Source: Oreohelix idahoensis
Lineage: Eukaryota; Mollusca; Gastropoda; Stylommatophora; Oreohelicidae
NCBI GenBank assembly: GCA_024509875.1
Contig: JAMPIV010004263.1
Coordinates: forward strand, 124,001-188,000
Length of the DNA stretch: 64,000 nt
Direction of reading: 5' to 3'
Made by a program: the position numbers and the translations under genes. The notes below the pieces were generated by a model. The model was not told where the DNA came from, did not search any database, and saw only the letters and a list, made by a program, of their open reading frames with translations. Every line of letters begins with the position of its first letter. The stretch's first letter is position 1. Shown here in pieces: positions 38,463-51,806 of the stretch.

Positions 38463-40868
38463 TTTATAAGTGTAAAAATAACATAGGAATAAAATAGCGA
38501 TGTTATGGAAAACGCTGTCTCCTACGCCGCAAGTCAGTGCTAAGATTTTATGCCTCGACCTTAAGACACTAACGTAACATATTTTGACACAAAACCAAAG
38601 CCTAGTTGTTCCGAGAAGATAGTAAGACAGAAACGGGGAAAGAATAAAAGGAAGCATAAGAGGGAGAGAGAAAATGCTACACTTCGACACGCGTTTGGTT
38701 CTGCTTGGTCGTCGCGAGCCGAGCAGACGATAATGCATGCCGATATCGTGGCTTGTTTCAAAAATACTATAGAAAAACCACTTTTTCTGAAACGCAGATG
38801 CGAATGTATATTACCACACTGATTGGACGCGAGACAACCAAAACACATACACACACGTATTTCAAGTGAAAAAAGTAGTGCAATTGTAGCGTACAGACAG
38901 CACTTTGTCGCTTTTGTGACGTATTACTACAAGCGTTGTCTCGTAATGAATGAGAGCGACAGTTTAAAGAAAAGAAAAAAATTACGATTAACGTGGAATG
39001 TTTTGAAAAAATACAGTATGGAACGGGGAAGGGAAGGAGCATAGTTGGTGGTACTATGAGTTAGTGTTTACAAATTTGAATTGGCAAGATAGAAAAATAT
39101 GTTAGTTGAGGAAATGAAGAATAAAAACGATAATAGTGAATATAATGAATACAAGAATAAAAATTTAATCACTGTGTGACAGGTAACAACAGGATCACTA
39201 ATTATTGGTCAGAATTATAAACTGGTAGGAACTAACCGAGATATTGACGAAGACAGATGGACGAACAGACTTGAATCTTTCTCAATTTGCCCTGTGGTGG
39301 GGATAAGGGGGAAGTTTCCTAGATTTGAAAATTTAGTTCGAGTTTGAATATAAGGACGCTAAAAGCCAAACGGTACCTGATTGGCTGTAGCCTAATATAC
39401 TAAGGGAGGAATAAAACTAATTGATAGTAGTGTTCGGGGCCACTTGTGATAGAGATTTTCGACACTAAAGTTGTTTAAAAGCAAGATAAAAGTACTGTCT
39501 TGGCTTAGCTGTTCTGCACCAGCAAGAGATCTGGAGTTGACCATATTATCTCAATTCAAACTATTAGTGTTTAATATTTCTCTGATGCGGTAAGAAAGAA
39601 AACCTTTATATTATCATTATTATTATCATTATGTATATATTATTGAATTTGTATGAAAATTATGTGGGGAAAAGGTTATCTAGAGTGAAGCCAACATCAA
39701 ACTTTGTGTTGTTTCACAGAGTTGTTAAGAAATATAGTAATAGGTTGTAAAACAGCCCGACAGGTTTTCTGACACTTTGGGAGAAAATAAAATTAAATAG
39801 TAATGGGGAAATTGGTGAACAGTATTGTGACATAAGACCAGGAAAATCACTGGCCGTCTTCTTCAGCAAGTAACCGTCTTTGTACATGACTTGATATTAT
39901 TAACTTAAAATGTTTCCTTTTTCAAGGAAGGTGTCAAACTGTAGTTTGAAGTTTATTTGACCATGAATGGGGTAACAAACCAATTAAGAACGTTAACTAA
40001 TTGTGTAGTTACCATGCTGAATCTGTATGAATTAAAATGTTTAGTTAAGGAAAGAGAGAGTATATCAGAGGGTTATGTAGGCCGCATTTATATTGTTCAA
40101 GGGTTTCATCGTTGAATCGAAGTGAGCCCAGGTCAACTGAGATCTGAATATTCTTCTGCATTATAAAGAAGTGAGGCAGCATCAACTGTGTGCCTCCCTG
40201 TTCTCTTTCAAGATCAGATTCCTGACTTTGTAGTGGAAACTGGTGATGTGACTATACCTCATCCTGTACATCAGAAGCCACAAAGTTAAGCCAGTGTCTG
40301 CAGGCATTTGATAGATCAAACCAAAAATTACTTTCATTTCCCAAGTGTTTAATAAATATTCAGATTGTGATGAACTTAGACGTTCTTCCTAACAGTACCC
40401 ATTCATAGGAGCTATAGTACAGAGACATTGTCCCAGATTGACACATGTAATTAAATTTGTGAACAATAACATATACAGTTATAAATTGAATCATTTTGAT
40501 GTAAATATTTTCATTGATCATTTTGAATTTCAATTCCAGTATACACAAAATTGTGATACTAGAACAATAAATTGTAAAAAATTAATTCACATTTAAACTT
40601 ACTCTGGGTGTTGTCAATTACTTTTCCTATAGTATTAGGTGTATTTGTTGTCACATTATTACATCACATTTTACATTACCCTAGACATTAGACGTAGCTA
40701 TCAGACATACTAGTCAAGAATAAGTCTGAATGAGATCATAAGGTGGTAGCAGAAAGGCACTCTGAAAACTCACCCTAATAATTGTTAGATTCAGGGGCCT
40801 TCACAGCTGACCTCATTCAGTACAATAGAAATACATAACAACAAGTCATAACATCTAAATCCACCACA
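38346..40868 (+). repeat. 3' LTR of element C
   Basis: 2523 bp, ending CCACCACA next to the TSD CGAAC (40869-40873). It differs from the 5' LTR chiefly by an 83-base (AT)n run at 38377-38459. Confidence 0.92.
38377..38459. repeat. (AT)n expansion inside the 3' LTR of element C
   Basis: The 5' LTR has only a short imperfect TA stretch at the same position, so the run grew after insertion, or shrank in the other copy. Confidence 0.95.
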
Positions 40869-40873
40869 CGAAC

Positions 40874-41678
40874 ACGTAAGTGAATAACTACAGGCAAACA
40901 ACATGAACATATACACATATTTTTATTTATCGCTTACCCTCAGGTAAAATACATAAGCTGATACTGGCTTTCAATGGTTTCTCTAGGTCTGCTTTAGGTA
41001 CAGGCGGCAAAATATTTGACAGTTTATATTTGCGCTCTATCTAGTATCGCTCATGATTTAAAATTGTTAGTGGCAGGAATCCGCCCAAGTTCAAGGCCTT
41101 ATATAACGCCGTGTTCGACCAATCGAGACACAGTCAAAACTGGCGTTAAGAATTTTCACTATGCTCGTTTTTCAGCCATACCGTATAATGTGCCTAGGTT
41201 TAAATATTTATTATTTTACTTATTTGTGGGCCGATTTCAATTATTAAAAGCTCTAATAAAACTAGGAATTGATCTCTATCGTTCTAGCTAATAATATTTA
41301 GTTATCCCAGTGCATTTAGATCTGTGCATGCTTTAACTAACTAAATTGGGGATTACCCTGAAATAAAATTATCATTAAAACTGATTTTTCTCGTACAATA
41401 AAATATTATTATGAGGAAGTCTTTACACTAACCTCTTAAGTAATATCCCCGCTATAAATTGAGCTATTCCTTTCTGTTTACATATCTTTAGTTTTTAAGA
41501 AATAAAATATCTTCGTTCTGTCAAATACACAAAATAGGCCCTATTATCAAGCATAAAAATGTGTCCTATACATAAGAGAAAAAGGAGCGATTCTATTCTT
41601 TTTTATAATTGTACTGTTTATCTTCGATATTTTAGAGCGGTAAATTTGACGTGTTGTAATACAGACCAAAATACGACA
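40874..41678 (-). repeat. 3' LTR of element D, proximal piece
   Basis: Matches 54597-55411 and completes the LTR interrupted by element C. It is followed on the plus strand by TAGCTCCCCCATTTT, which on the minus strand is the polypurine tract AAAATGGGGGAGC (41693-41681), confirming the orientation. Confidence 0.88.
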
Positions 41679-41955
41679 TAGCTCCCCCATTTTAAAAGCT
41701 TACACCACAGGGTAGAGCTTTCATGTCTGTAGTTACAACCACGACAATATTTAAAGTGAAGTTCCCTCTGTCTGAGTATTATAATGGTCTCCTGCAGGTG
41801 GGTCAGTTCAGGTAGGCACCCAAAATTCTGAGATCTAGGGATATATCTCATGTGTAAATAAACAGCCCAGGTGCTGCTGTCTGTCTAATGCTGATTATCA
41901 ATCAATGTTCACCATTACTCTTCTCTGAGTCTGTTCAATGACATTTCCAGAGGTT

Positions 41956-42330
41956 TTAGATGTTCCTCAAGGTTGCAATATTTATGAGGAGGTAATCTAT
42001 AAAATTGATGATAGCTGAGTTATGTAAGGGATCCAGTAATTTCCTCATCAGCCTGGATAAAACACTCGGAGTATTCATCAATTCAAAAAGCAACATATGG
42101 AACTCATAGTGCTCCTCCGAAGTGATCACAGCCAGCAATGGTCTAAGCTCAGGCTTGAATTGAATTTGGAAAAACCCTTTACTTATATTCATGTGTGACT
42201 TATTTTCTGCCATTCAGGTAGAGTCCATTTTCACCAGAGGGGTTTCTCAGCTAACCCACACTGGAGCGATAATTTATAATATGGGGAAATGAATTTCCTG
42301 CACCAAGAATCAATTCTCCCGTTTGCATTT
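41956..42330 (-). pseudogene. Element D reverse transcriptase, decayed
   Basis: Minus-strand RT remnant. SSVG.LRNPSGENGLY-like residues lie near 42290-42240, then an open frame 42213-41956 with MNISKGFFQIQFKPELRPLL, HYEFHMLLFELMNTPSVLSR and INFIDYLLI. The catalytic xxDD is degraded to IDY. The sequence resembles the RT of element C. RNase H is missing before the 3' LTR, so the pol region is internally deleted. Confidence 0.75.
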
Positions 42331-42433
42331 GCTATAATATATGTGATCTCAATCCAATGTCCGTACAATACTTCCAATGGACTGTACAGGGCAGGCCAAC
42401 TACCACCGTCACCGGTACCCTCATAATGCTAAG

Positions 42434-43480
42434 TTAATAACCGTATGTTGAAGATTTCTTAGCATTAGGCCAAATACCCACTCGCCCACTTCCAATTTTC
42501 CTGGGGTTTCCCCGTCTTGTTTGCAAAGCTGCCCCATTAACCTCGCTGCTATTTTTATCCAATTCCTGGAATTCTGATCCAATTTGGGCCGGGATGGACT
42601 GGTTTGTGTTCATGTTTACTCTCGGTACCATCGGAAGAGTTGCCAGTGTAACTGGTTTTATGGAAGACTGTTGGTGAAAAGGTACCATCCTATCCACTCT
42701 GTCTACCTGTTTATGTTTATTTTCAGGCCTATGTTTGCCACAATTCTTTTCTTTCTAAGACCTGATTAATTTCCCCACTTGGGGATGTCACCTTGCTACA
42801 TTGTGCGCAGGAATGTATTTACTGAGCAATGTCCTCAGCTACTCCGCTCCAATAAAATTTCACGGATGTCCGTTGACACGTGGTACCAATTTTCATATGT
42901 CCACTCTGGTACAACATGTGCTTGTTCCATAACTTGTTCCCTGCATGAAGATGGCAGTACTAACTGGCTATGCCCATTGGGTCCGCTCCAGCTTTCCTGT
43001 AAATCAATCCATCCTTCACATAAAATTTCCTTTCTTTGGGGGATGTTATGTCTATTTGGTAATTTGCCAAAGCAAGGTTTTAATGTTTTATCTTTGGCCT
43101 GGGCCTTTCTCATTTTTCTCGGATGAATATTTAGTGGTATTCCCTCCTCCTTCCTAGGGCTAGACCTGGTCTGGAGCGTTGCCATGATCACAGGTTTTCT
43201 AGGGCTCCCTAGAAAAACATATTTCCTTCCTAACACCAGAGGGTAATTAGGATCATCGCACACTGCTGCACTAATCACTCCTTCCACATAACGAGTTTTA
43301 ACATTTATTCTGTCTACGGGAAGTGTCATGGTGGCTGTTACCTTTAATGCCCCTTGTATCTCCACTTTGCCTGTGGTATACTGCTCAGGGTTCACCAGAG
43401 TCGCACTCACCGCTGCGTCATATTCCAATCCTGAATCGTAAAGGCACTGGACCTTAGTACCATTACATGTTACTTTTTCA
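42434..43480 (-). pseudogene. Element D protease and integrase N-terminal region
   Basis: From the right: the protease active site CLYDSGLEYDAAV (DSG at 43437-43429), PLVLGRKYVFLGSPRKP as in element C, TRSSPRK, a linker and an integrase zinc-like region ending WYHVSTDIREILL (about 42840). A degraded Cys-rich stretch follows. A separate open frame at 42697-42434 continues with no recognised domain. The integrase catalytic core is missing. The order protease-integrase-RT agrees with elements A-C. Confidence 0.75.
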
Positions 43481-43706
43481 CAGATGGGGATGTTGGAGGT
43501 CTACCTGACTTGCTGTCGGTTTCTTCCTGCCCTTTCCCACTGTTATCATCCATGCAGCGTGATATGGAGGTACTTTCCTACCACATTCGGTTGTATGGTG
43601 GTTGTTCATTTTGCAAATTTTGCACCACCGATCGCCCTGTCTGTAGCGTCTTTTATCCTGTACCTGAGGGTTCCTGTTTCTATGATCAAATCTAGGCCTG
43701 TCATAA
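43478..43706 (-). pseudogene. Element D nucleocapsid with CCHC knuckle
   Basis: The minus-strand open frame begins in element B flanking sequence and reads YDRPRFDHRNRNPQVQDKRR, then the CCHC knuckle CKICKMNNHHTTEC (43624-43583), then a linker toward the protease. It would bind genomic RNA. The gene is cut at 43706 by element B. The rest of Gag resumes at 51812. Confidence 0.8.
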
Positions 43707-43711
43707 CCTTG

Positions 43712-44613
43712 TGTTGAGGCCACTTCATGATGTGATTTTTATCGCGGTAAATTATTATTAGTGCCATGGTTTTATCACACCGTGTCGTACCTCAACTGAA
43801 CGCAAGAAATACATGAAAGCGGTCGCCTGTGAGATGTGTATCTAGGTATGACAGAGGAGAGTGGGATGTGACGTCAGAGCGTCAAGATGTGTGCCTAAGA
43901 CTGGCTTGTGTATCAACCATTATGTTGAAGCATATTCAAGAAATATTCATGGAAAAATGGTAAGCTTTGTGCTTTAAATGAGAGGCATGACAATATGCCA
44001 GGATTATAGTTGAAGTCAGTACGGGACGGTGATTCCCAATACAAAGACGTGTGTTGAAATTATAATTGAACAGTGATAACGGGAGGACTCATTCCCCGAA
44101 GTTTATGGAATAAAGATTTGATATGCCGGGATGCTCAAACACCCCGATGTTGTTGGAAAAAGATATACTGAAGATTTGATATGCCGGGATGCTCTAATAC
44201 CCCGATGTTAAATAGAATAAAGGAAGGATGTTATAAAAGTATCAACTAGGGAAAAGTTGAGTAACATTGTATAAAAGCGAACCAAGATAATGTTGGACTG
44301 AAAGTTAGAGGGAGTATTCATGCCATGTTCGTGATTGTGACATTTTGTGAATTCGTACTTACTGTGTATTAAACTGTTACCAAATCGTCTAAGCCGAGAG
44401 GTTCCTTCAATCATTCAAGGTTCAGTTAACCAGTTGATAGCCTTATTTAATAATTGAAGATAGACAGAAGGAGGTATCCAAGAAGATTGATTTCCAGAAT
44501 ATTTGACAATGCAAACCAAATTAAAAATAAAAGAACTTCCACCTCTTTATTCAAACAAATGGACCCTAGACAACAAAATGAAAGAATTCGGGCAATTTCT
44601 CTATCCCTTAACA
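43712..44613 (+). repeat. 5' LTR of element B
   Basis: 902 bp, almost identical to the 3' LTR. It contains a tandem duplication of about 39 bases (44114-44152 and 44172-44211), each copy with a CGGG...CCCG inverted pair. Confidence 0.95.
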
Positions 44614-45816
44614 GGAGAGGAATAAACTGGGGGCGGTCGTCCGTTTTTCCTTCTTCTTTCAAAAATGAAATCAACTGAGGTTGGACTACTACACTTAACT
44701 TCTACGCAGGACTTTTAACATTTGAAGAACTATACGATTGTAGAGTGTCGATGAAAACTGTACATTCACTGAATTTCACGATTGAAGATGACATGTAACG
44801 GCTGCTCCATGTAGATGCATCAAAGATCGTTGACCTGACCTTGAGGACTGTCAAGATTCAACGCTTCGACATCAAATTGATTCGGTTCGAACTTCACAAC
44901 TCTTCATTCAAGATTTTAAACACTGGCAAATCACGCAATTTTCGATCTTGAACGTTAAATGACAATCTGGCAATTTTACGTAGTGACGTCATCAAAGCCG
45001 GCAGACGTTCAAAATACCTCTTGTTCAACTTGGAATCAGGCAAGATTTTCGTCCATTTATGGGTTTCTGAGATCAAATTGAAGCACATACACACTGATTC
45101 CGTATCTGGAGAGGTTCTGAGATACAAGAAAGATAAGTAGAGCTATAAATTATCTAATGCGTGACATTGTTTGACCATTTCGAACACTTTTGCCAGTCAA
45201 CACCTAGTCCGTCATACTTGTTATTTCATCTGCATGTTTATATGTACAAAGTAAATGCTCGCTATTTGTAAATTTTCTTCGGAAATTTTGCAAATGGTGA
45301 GGTCCTATTAGGTTATTGTCGGTTGTCCGGTCAAAGAAAATAATAGTGGAATTTTAGTCTTTGACTGCATAACAGACATCATTATTTGTATAGATTGTTC
45401 CGTCAAGTCTACGTTATATATTTTCGTGCACTAATTTACATATTAGGTCATTGTATGCACAGCTGTTTTTACTATCACTCTTGTCTCAGTGTGAAATTTG
45501 ACGATTTGCTGTTTTCGTTCGTACTTCTGTCTTGTTTATTTTACAAGTAATTATTCTAATTTGTTGTTGCTTGTCAACAAGTATTTGTTTCTCTTATTCC
45601 CGTTAAATTTGTCGAGTAATGTACTGTAATTCGACATGTCTCTTTATTATCATCATCATTGACTTGTACTATTCTTCTTCACTGTGCTCGTCTTTCATTC
45701 TTGGCTTGTTCATTCCTTCATAAGGTATAAATTCAGTCAATACCATAATTTATTATACTTAATTAAGTGATATTAAGGGGAGATTTGACACTTGTTGATT
45801 CGAATCAGAACACAAG
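44614..45816 (+). other. 5' leader of element B
   Basis: 1.2 kb between the LTR and the gag ATG, without a conserved frame. A TGGGGGCGGTCG stretch 16 bases after the LTR is a possible primer-binding site, but the offset is unusual. Confidence 0.6.
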
Positions 45817-48800
45817 ATGTCGTCACTGTCAGAATTTATTGAGATGGGTTTGCGTTTGGGCAAATCGGGAATTGATTTGGAATCATATGCTGATAAATAT
45901 TATCATGATTATTTGGAACGTATGGAACGGAAGGAGCAACGAGATTTAAAGAAGCAGGAGCTTGATCAAGTAAAGGAATTGGAAGAGAAGAAATTGAAAG
46001 AACTAGAAGCAGCTAGAGAGTTGGAAAGGGCAAAAATGGTTCAAAAAGAAAAAGAACAAGAAGCTGCTCGAAAAGAACAAGAGGCCACTCGTAGAGATCA
46101 AGAAGCATCTAGAGAGCTAGAACGGCAGAAAATGGAACTCCGGAGAATGGAACTACTTCAGCTGGACCAAGCACACAAAAACGCTATTGAACTTCAGTCA
46201 TTGAAATTACAGGCTGATAAAGAAAAAGAGATTGAGATTGCAAAGATTAATGCACAGCATACTGGTGCTAATCCACAAGGTTCTCAGGGTAATAATTTTA
46301 ATTATCCAAAAATTAAATTACCAAATTTTGACGACAAACGGGACTGCATGGACTCGTTCATTATGAGATTTAAAATGAGGGCTATGGATTTGAAGATCCC
46401 AAAAGATAGGTGGCCTATTATCTTTTCAGACTACCTAACAGGGGAAGCAATGCGTTGTTTCATGTCAATTGATGAAACAAGTCGATCTGATTTCGATATT
46501 GTTGCCAATACATTGATGGCAAAATTTCAGCTCACTGAGGAGGGTTTTCGATCCAGATTTCACTCTGCAGTTCCGTCCAAGAATGCAGATTTTGGAGAGT
46601 TCATCTCTTCTATTAAATTGTACTTGGGTCGATGGATAGATTTATCGGGTATCAATAAATCTTTTGATGAATTATTTGACCTAATGCTCAGGGATAAAGT
46701 TTTATCTACCTGTGGCGCAGATTTTTGTTAGTTTTTTTGCAGGAGAGAAAGCCAAAATCTATCAATGAATGTCAAGAACTTGGAAGAAACTACATGTCTG
46801 CACATCCAAACAAGGAAATTCGTAAGGTTTCCTTTGATAATGCATTACCTGTATGTGTTTCGTACCACGACGGAGGAGTAGGTGAACACCGTTCTCGCCC
46901 AAGGAGTGCAGAGGGCAGATATAGGAGTAATTATAGATCTTCCTTTCGAGGACGGTACAATTTTCCTCGTCGTCAGTCACCATCTCACTTCGGTGGGTAT
47001 AGATATTCTAATTACTCTAACCGAGGTCGTGGACAACACTACGGTAATAGCAGTGATGATATACATCACAGATTTGATAGAAGAAATTCAGGTGAACGCT
47101 TCAATGGAAATGGTAGGTGTAATTTTGATGGGGTAAACAATAAGCACGGCAAACAATGCAATCACAAACCTGATCACAAAAATGATTGTAAAGTGGCAAA
47201 AGGGAAGGCAGACCATGCTAATGCCTGTACCCAACTTTGTGATCATGATAGCCATGTTGAACAGGCTAATGCATGCATTGTACGCTCAAGCAAAGATAAC
47301 AATTGCACTGAGTGTAATACACTTTATGAGCCAGGTGCTAAAACTAGACTTTTGTGTGGCCATATTTTACCAGCGATGTCTGTCTGCGATTTTATTGGTC
47401 GCCTTACATTACACAAAGGGTTTATAGATCACAAACCAGCCACCATTCTTCGGGACACAGGATGCACGATTGTCGGGATACGGAAATCGTTGCTAGATAA
47501 ATCATCATTTACAGGAAAGTCACTGAAATGCGTTACTTTTGGAGGTAACATTGAATGGTTTCCCATGGCAAAGGCGGAGATCGACACACAATTTTATTCA
47601 GGGACTGTACTCGTGTGTGGTTTGGAGAACCCTGTAAGTGACGTGATACTTGGTAACATTCCAGGTGTAAAAGACTGTTCACCTGAGGAAATTGCCGAGT
47701 GGGTCAACAAGCACCCATTGATGGCGAATGCGGTCACTACAAGAGCTCAGCATGAAGCAAGCATTTTGACCGATGCATCTCCATCTGTCATGGAGGAGAC
47801 GCCACTGAGAAATGCTCAAAACATTTCTCCGATTATCTTTACACAAAAACAAAATGAGGATGAATCTTTAAAGAAATTATTCACTTTGGCTGAAACAAAT
47901 CAAATTAAGATTACTAAAAGCTCATCATATTGGTTTGAGTTTCGCAACAAGGTTTTGATCAGATGTTTTAAGAAAGGAGTGGATCAGGTAAAGAAACAGA
48001 TTGTGGTACCAAAAAGTTTTAGACCTTTAGTTTTAAATACAGGTCATGATGTACCTATGGCAGGACACTTAGGTCGTAATCGGACTTTGTTTCGAATTAC
48101 TACAAATTTTTATTGGCCTGGCATCAACACAGATGTGAAAAGATATTGTAGATCTTGTCATACGTGTCAAAAAGTCGCACGCAGGGGTAAGAACCAGACA
48201 GCACCCTTGCAAGTCACAGATGTGCCTGTGCGTGCATTTAAGAAACTAGCTATAGACATCATCGGTCCATTGTCTGTAATGTCGGATCGAGGTTCTCAAT
48301 ATATTTTAACGTGCATCGATTTGTGCACTAGATGGCCTGAGGCCATACCGTTAAAAAACATTAATACCATATCAGTTGCGGAGGCTTTGAACTTGATTTT
48401 TACAAGGATAGGTTTTCCTGAGGAAATACTGTCGGATAGAGGGACACAATTTAAGTCTGAACTTTATGAGCGCGATAGAAAGCTTGTATTGCATAAAACA
48501 TTCATTCACAAGTCCATATAGACCAAGTTCAAATGGGGTTTGTGAAAGATTTAACGGCTGTCTTAAGTTAATGCTTGGGAAGGTTACTGATACACACCCT
48601 CGGGATTGGGATAAGATTCTCCCATCGGTTCTCTTTGCTTACAGAGAGATCCCTCAGGAGAGTACTGGATTCTCTCCCTTTGAACTCGTGTATGGCGCGA
48701 ATCCGAGAGGCCCGTTATATCTACTGAAGGATTTAATCCTCGGTACGTCTCAGGATGACGCAACTCGCAGTAGTTACGAGTTCGTTGTTGATTTACGACA

Positions 48801-50613
48801 AAGGTTAGTGGATGCATGTCAGATCGCATCACAGAGTATACAAACGGCAACTCAAAAATCGAGGTTGCTACATAACCAATCTCGTACCCTAAGATCATTT
48901 ATCCCAGGAGAAGAAGTCTTACTGCTCCTACCCATTAAGGAAAATAAGTTGTTAATTTCATGGCAGGGGCCATACAAAGTAGTGAAAAAGATCACAGATG
49001 TTGATTACTCAATTGATATTAAAGGGAAAATTAAAACGTATCATCTAAATATGTTGAAATTATACACGCCAAGACCAGCTGAATTGATGGATGTCTTGGA
49101 TGAGGTTCATAGATCCTCATGCGCTGTTGTTCAGTCTGAGGATGCTACATCTGATATTCCATTGGAATTTACTTTACCTTCTGTTTCTGCTCATGAGACG
49201 TGGCAGGATGTTTCTATTTCGTCATCACTTTCGCATTCTGAACAAATTCAGATCCGTGATGTTTTACGTTCTTTCTCTGACGTATTTTCAGAACATCTAG
49301 GTCATACTGACTTAATATCTCATGAGATTGTGATCACTGACACTACTCCGATTAAAATCAGACCATATCCTATTCCTCTTCACTACAGAGATAAGGTGGA
49401 TAAGGAAATCTCAGATATGCTTAAAATGGGTATTATTTCACACTCTTCGTCTTCTTATTCTTCTCCAATGGTATTGGTGAAGAAACCAGATGGATCTTTA
49501 CGCATCTGTATTGATTTTCGGAAACTAAATCAAGTTAAGGTCACAGATGCTGAGCCAATTCCAATTTTGGAAGATCTTCTTCCACAGCTGGCTAACGCGA
49601 CATTCTTTACTAAACTAGATTTGGCAAAAGGATACTGGCAAATTCCGTTGTCTGAAAATTCTAGACATTTGACAGCATTTGCCACGCCAAGAGGTTTATT
49701 TGAATGGAATTATATGTGTTTCGGGTTAGTGAATGCACCTGCGACATTCGTCCGCATGATGCGCCGTTTGGTTGGCGATAGACCCGATGTCATCACATAT
49801 ATAGATGACATTTGTTTATTCCATAACACATGGGAAGAACATATTGTAGGTGTCAGTTCTTTGCTAGAACAGCTTAGAAAGCATCATTTGACAGTTAGAC
49901 CTTCGAAAGTACAGATAGGTTTTCAGGAAATATCTTTCCTAGGTCATAAAATCGGTAATCATCGACTTTATCCTTCTGATAGTCTGGTGAATAAAATCCT
50001 GAACATTCAGATACCGAAAAATAAGAAAGAGGTCCGTAGTCTGTTAGGGCTCATTAACTATTATCATAAATTTATTCCGGACTTTTCGTCTATCTCTGGT
50101 CCTCTTTCGGAGTTGACGCGCAAAGGTGCTCCTCTTAAAGTAATGTGGTCAAAGAACTGTCAGTTAGCATTGGATAAGATTAAAATTCTATTTTCGAATC
50201 ATCCTATTTTGATTCTGCCAGATATCCATGAACCATTCTATATTCGCACAGACGCTTCTCAGATGGGAATCGGTGGCAGTTTGATGCAACTTGTGAACGA
50301 CGTACTCCATTCTTGCTTCTTTGTGAGCCGGAAGTTGTCTGCAGCAGAGAAGAAATATTCAGCGGGAGAAAGAGAGCTCCTTGCTCTCGTCTGGACTATA
50401 TCAAAACTTTCTCGCTACTTGCTCGGACAAAAATTTTACGTTGAGGTAGATCATCATCCTTTGACCTCAATGAAACCAAAAGAATTTAAGAACTCAAGAA
50501 TCTACAGATGGTTTCTGCTACTGCAACAGTTTTCTTTTGAAATCAAGCATATTCGCGGTGAGGACAATTGGTTAGCTGACTTGTTGTCGCGATTTGCAAC
50601 TCACCAGGACTAA
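45817..50613 (+). CDS. Element B Gag-Pol polyprotein: Gag-PR-INT-RT-RNase H
   Basis: ATG 45817 (MSSLSEFIEMGLRLGKSG). Gag has a long charged coiled coil, a capsid region (KLPNFDDKRDCMDSF) and an Arg/Gly-rich nucleocapsid with no CCHC knuckle. A CTEC...CGH motif (47304-47363) precedes protease DTG (47454-47462). Integrase has HHCC (GHLGRN..., CRSCHTCQ), a core (IDIIGPL, SDRGTQ, CERFNG) and GPY (WQGPYKVV). RT has LAKGYWQI and YIDD (49798-49809). RNase H has RTDASQMG, GERELLAL, EVDHHPL and EDNWLADLLSR. Two single-base lesions change frame: a lost T near 46722 and a gained T near 48466. Otherwise catalytic residues are complete. Confidence 0.92.
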
Positions 50614-50886
50614 TATATTTCACATGGAACTTTGCATCCAGGTTTATGGTTCCACTTTGTTTGGACATCATAGTGTGTCTTCTGGACTTGCCATTTCTTC
50701 CGGATATATTGACTCAAATTTTACTGCAATTTTGGTTATTTAATAATTGCTCTTCACATTTTTATGTATATGTCTAAATACCTGATACTTCTCAGTAGAT
50801 TGCTTGTATGCATGTATGTATCTGTACGTAAGATTGCTGGAAGTTATACCCTACAGGATCTTGCGCGTTTCCTGAAGTAAAAGATC

Positions 50887-50903
50887 GGGAGCGTGAGGGG
50901 TAA
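50887..50903 (+). promoter_or_regulatory. Polypurine tract of element B
   Basis: GGGAGCGTGAGGGGTAA immediately before the 3' LTR (50904). Element A has the similar GGGGTGGTAGTAA in the same place. Confidence 0.7.
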
Positions 50904-51806
50904 TGTTGAGGCCACTTCATGATGTGATTTTTATCGCGGTAAATTATTATTAGTGCCATGGTTTTATCACACCGTGTCGTACCTCAACTGAACGCAAGAA
51001 ATACATGAAAGCGGTCGCCTGTGAGATGTGTATCTAGGTATGACAGAGGAGAGTGGGATGTGACGTCAGAGCGTCAAGATGTGTGCCTAAGACTGGCTTG
51101 TGTATCAACCATTATGTTGAAGCATATTCAAGAAATATTCATGGAAAAAATGGTAAGCTTTGTGCTTTAAATGAGAGGCATGACAATATGCCAGGATAAT
51201 AGTTGAAGTCAGTACGGGACGGTGATTCCCAATACAAAGACGTGTGTTGAAATTATAATTGAACAGTGATAACGGGAGGACTCATTCCCCGAAGTTTATG
51301 GAATAAAGATTTGATATGCCGGGATGCTCAAACACCCCGATGTTGTTGGAAAAAGATATACTGAAGATTTGATATGCCGGGATGCTCTAATACCCCGATG
51401 TTAAATAGAATAAAGGAAGGATGTTATAAAAGTATCAACTAGGGAAAAGTTGAGTAACATTGTATAAAAGCGAACCAAGATAATGTTGGACTGAAAGTTA
51501 GAGGGAGTATTCATGCCATGTTCGTGATTGTGACATTTTGTGAATTCGTACTTACTGTGTATTAAACTGTTACCAAATCGTCTAAGCCGAGAGGTTCCTT
51601 CAATCATTCAAGGTTCAGTTAACCAGTTGATAGCCTTATTTAATAATTGAAGATAGACAGAAGGAGGTATCCAAGAAGATTGATTTCCAGAATATTTGAC
51701 AATGCAAACCAAATTAAAAATAAAAGAACTTCCACCTCTTTATTCAAACAAATGGACCCTAGACAACAAAATGAAAGAATTCGGGCAATTTCTCTATCCC
51801 TTAACA
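50904..51806 (+). repeat. 3' LTR of element B
   Basis: 903 bp, partner of 43712-44613. It ends TTAACA followed by the TSD CCTTG. Confidence 0.95.

Larger units (their letters stand above)
22563..40868 (+). mobile_element. LTR retrotransposon C, Gmr1-like, with its own nested insertions
   Basis: Inserted in the 3' LTR of D with the perfect 5-bp TSD CGAAC (22558-22562 and 40869-40873). LTRs are 22563-25027 and 38346-40868 (TGTGATGATG...CCACCACA). The interior reads gag, CCHC nucleocapsid, protease, integrase zinc domain, then a long insertion-filled gap, then integrase C-terminal GPY module, RT and RNase H. Integrase lies before RT, as in A and B. A LINE (26281-28437) and a solo LTR (29373-32027) are inserted in its coding region. 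Several stops and a mutated RT active site show it is dead. Confidence 0.88.

Noticed and set aside
44208..44414. 68-codon frame identical at 51401-51607
   Set aside because: It is part of the young LTR pair of B. Identity is expected for all sequence there.
46722..46731. Programmed Gag-Pol frameshift in element B
   Set aside because: The shift falls inside the capsid region, is absent at the homologous site in A, and is reversed by an opposite shift in integrase.
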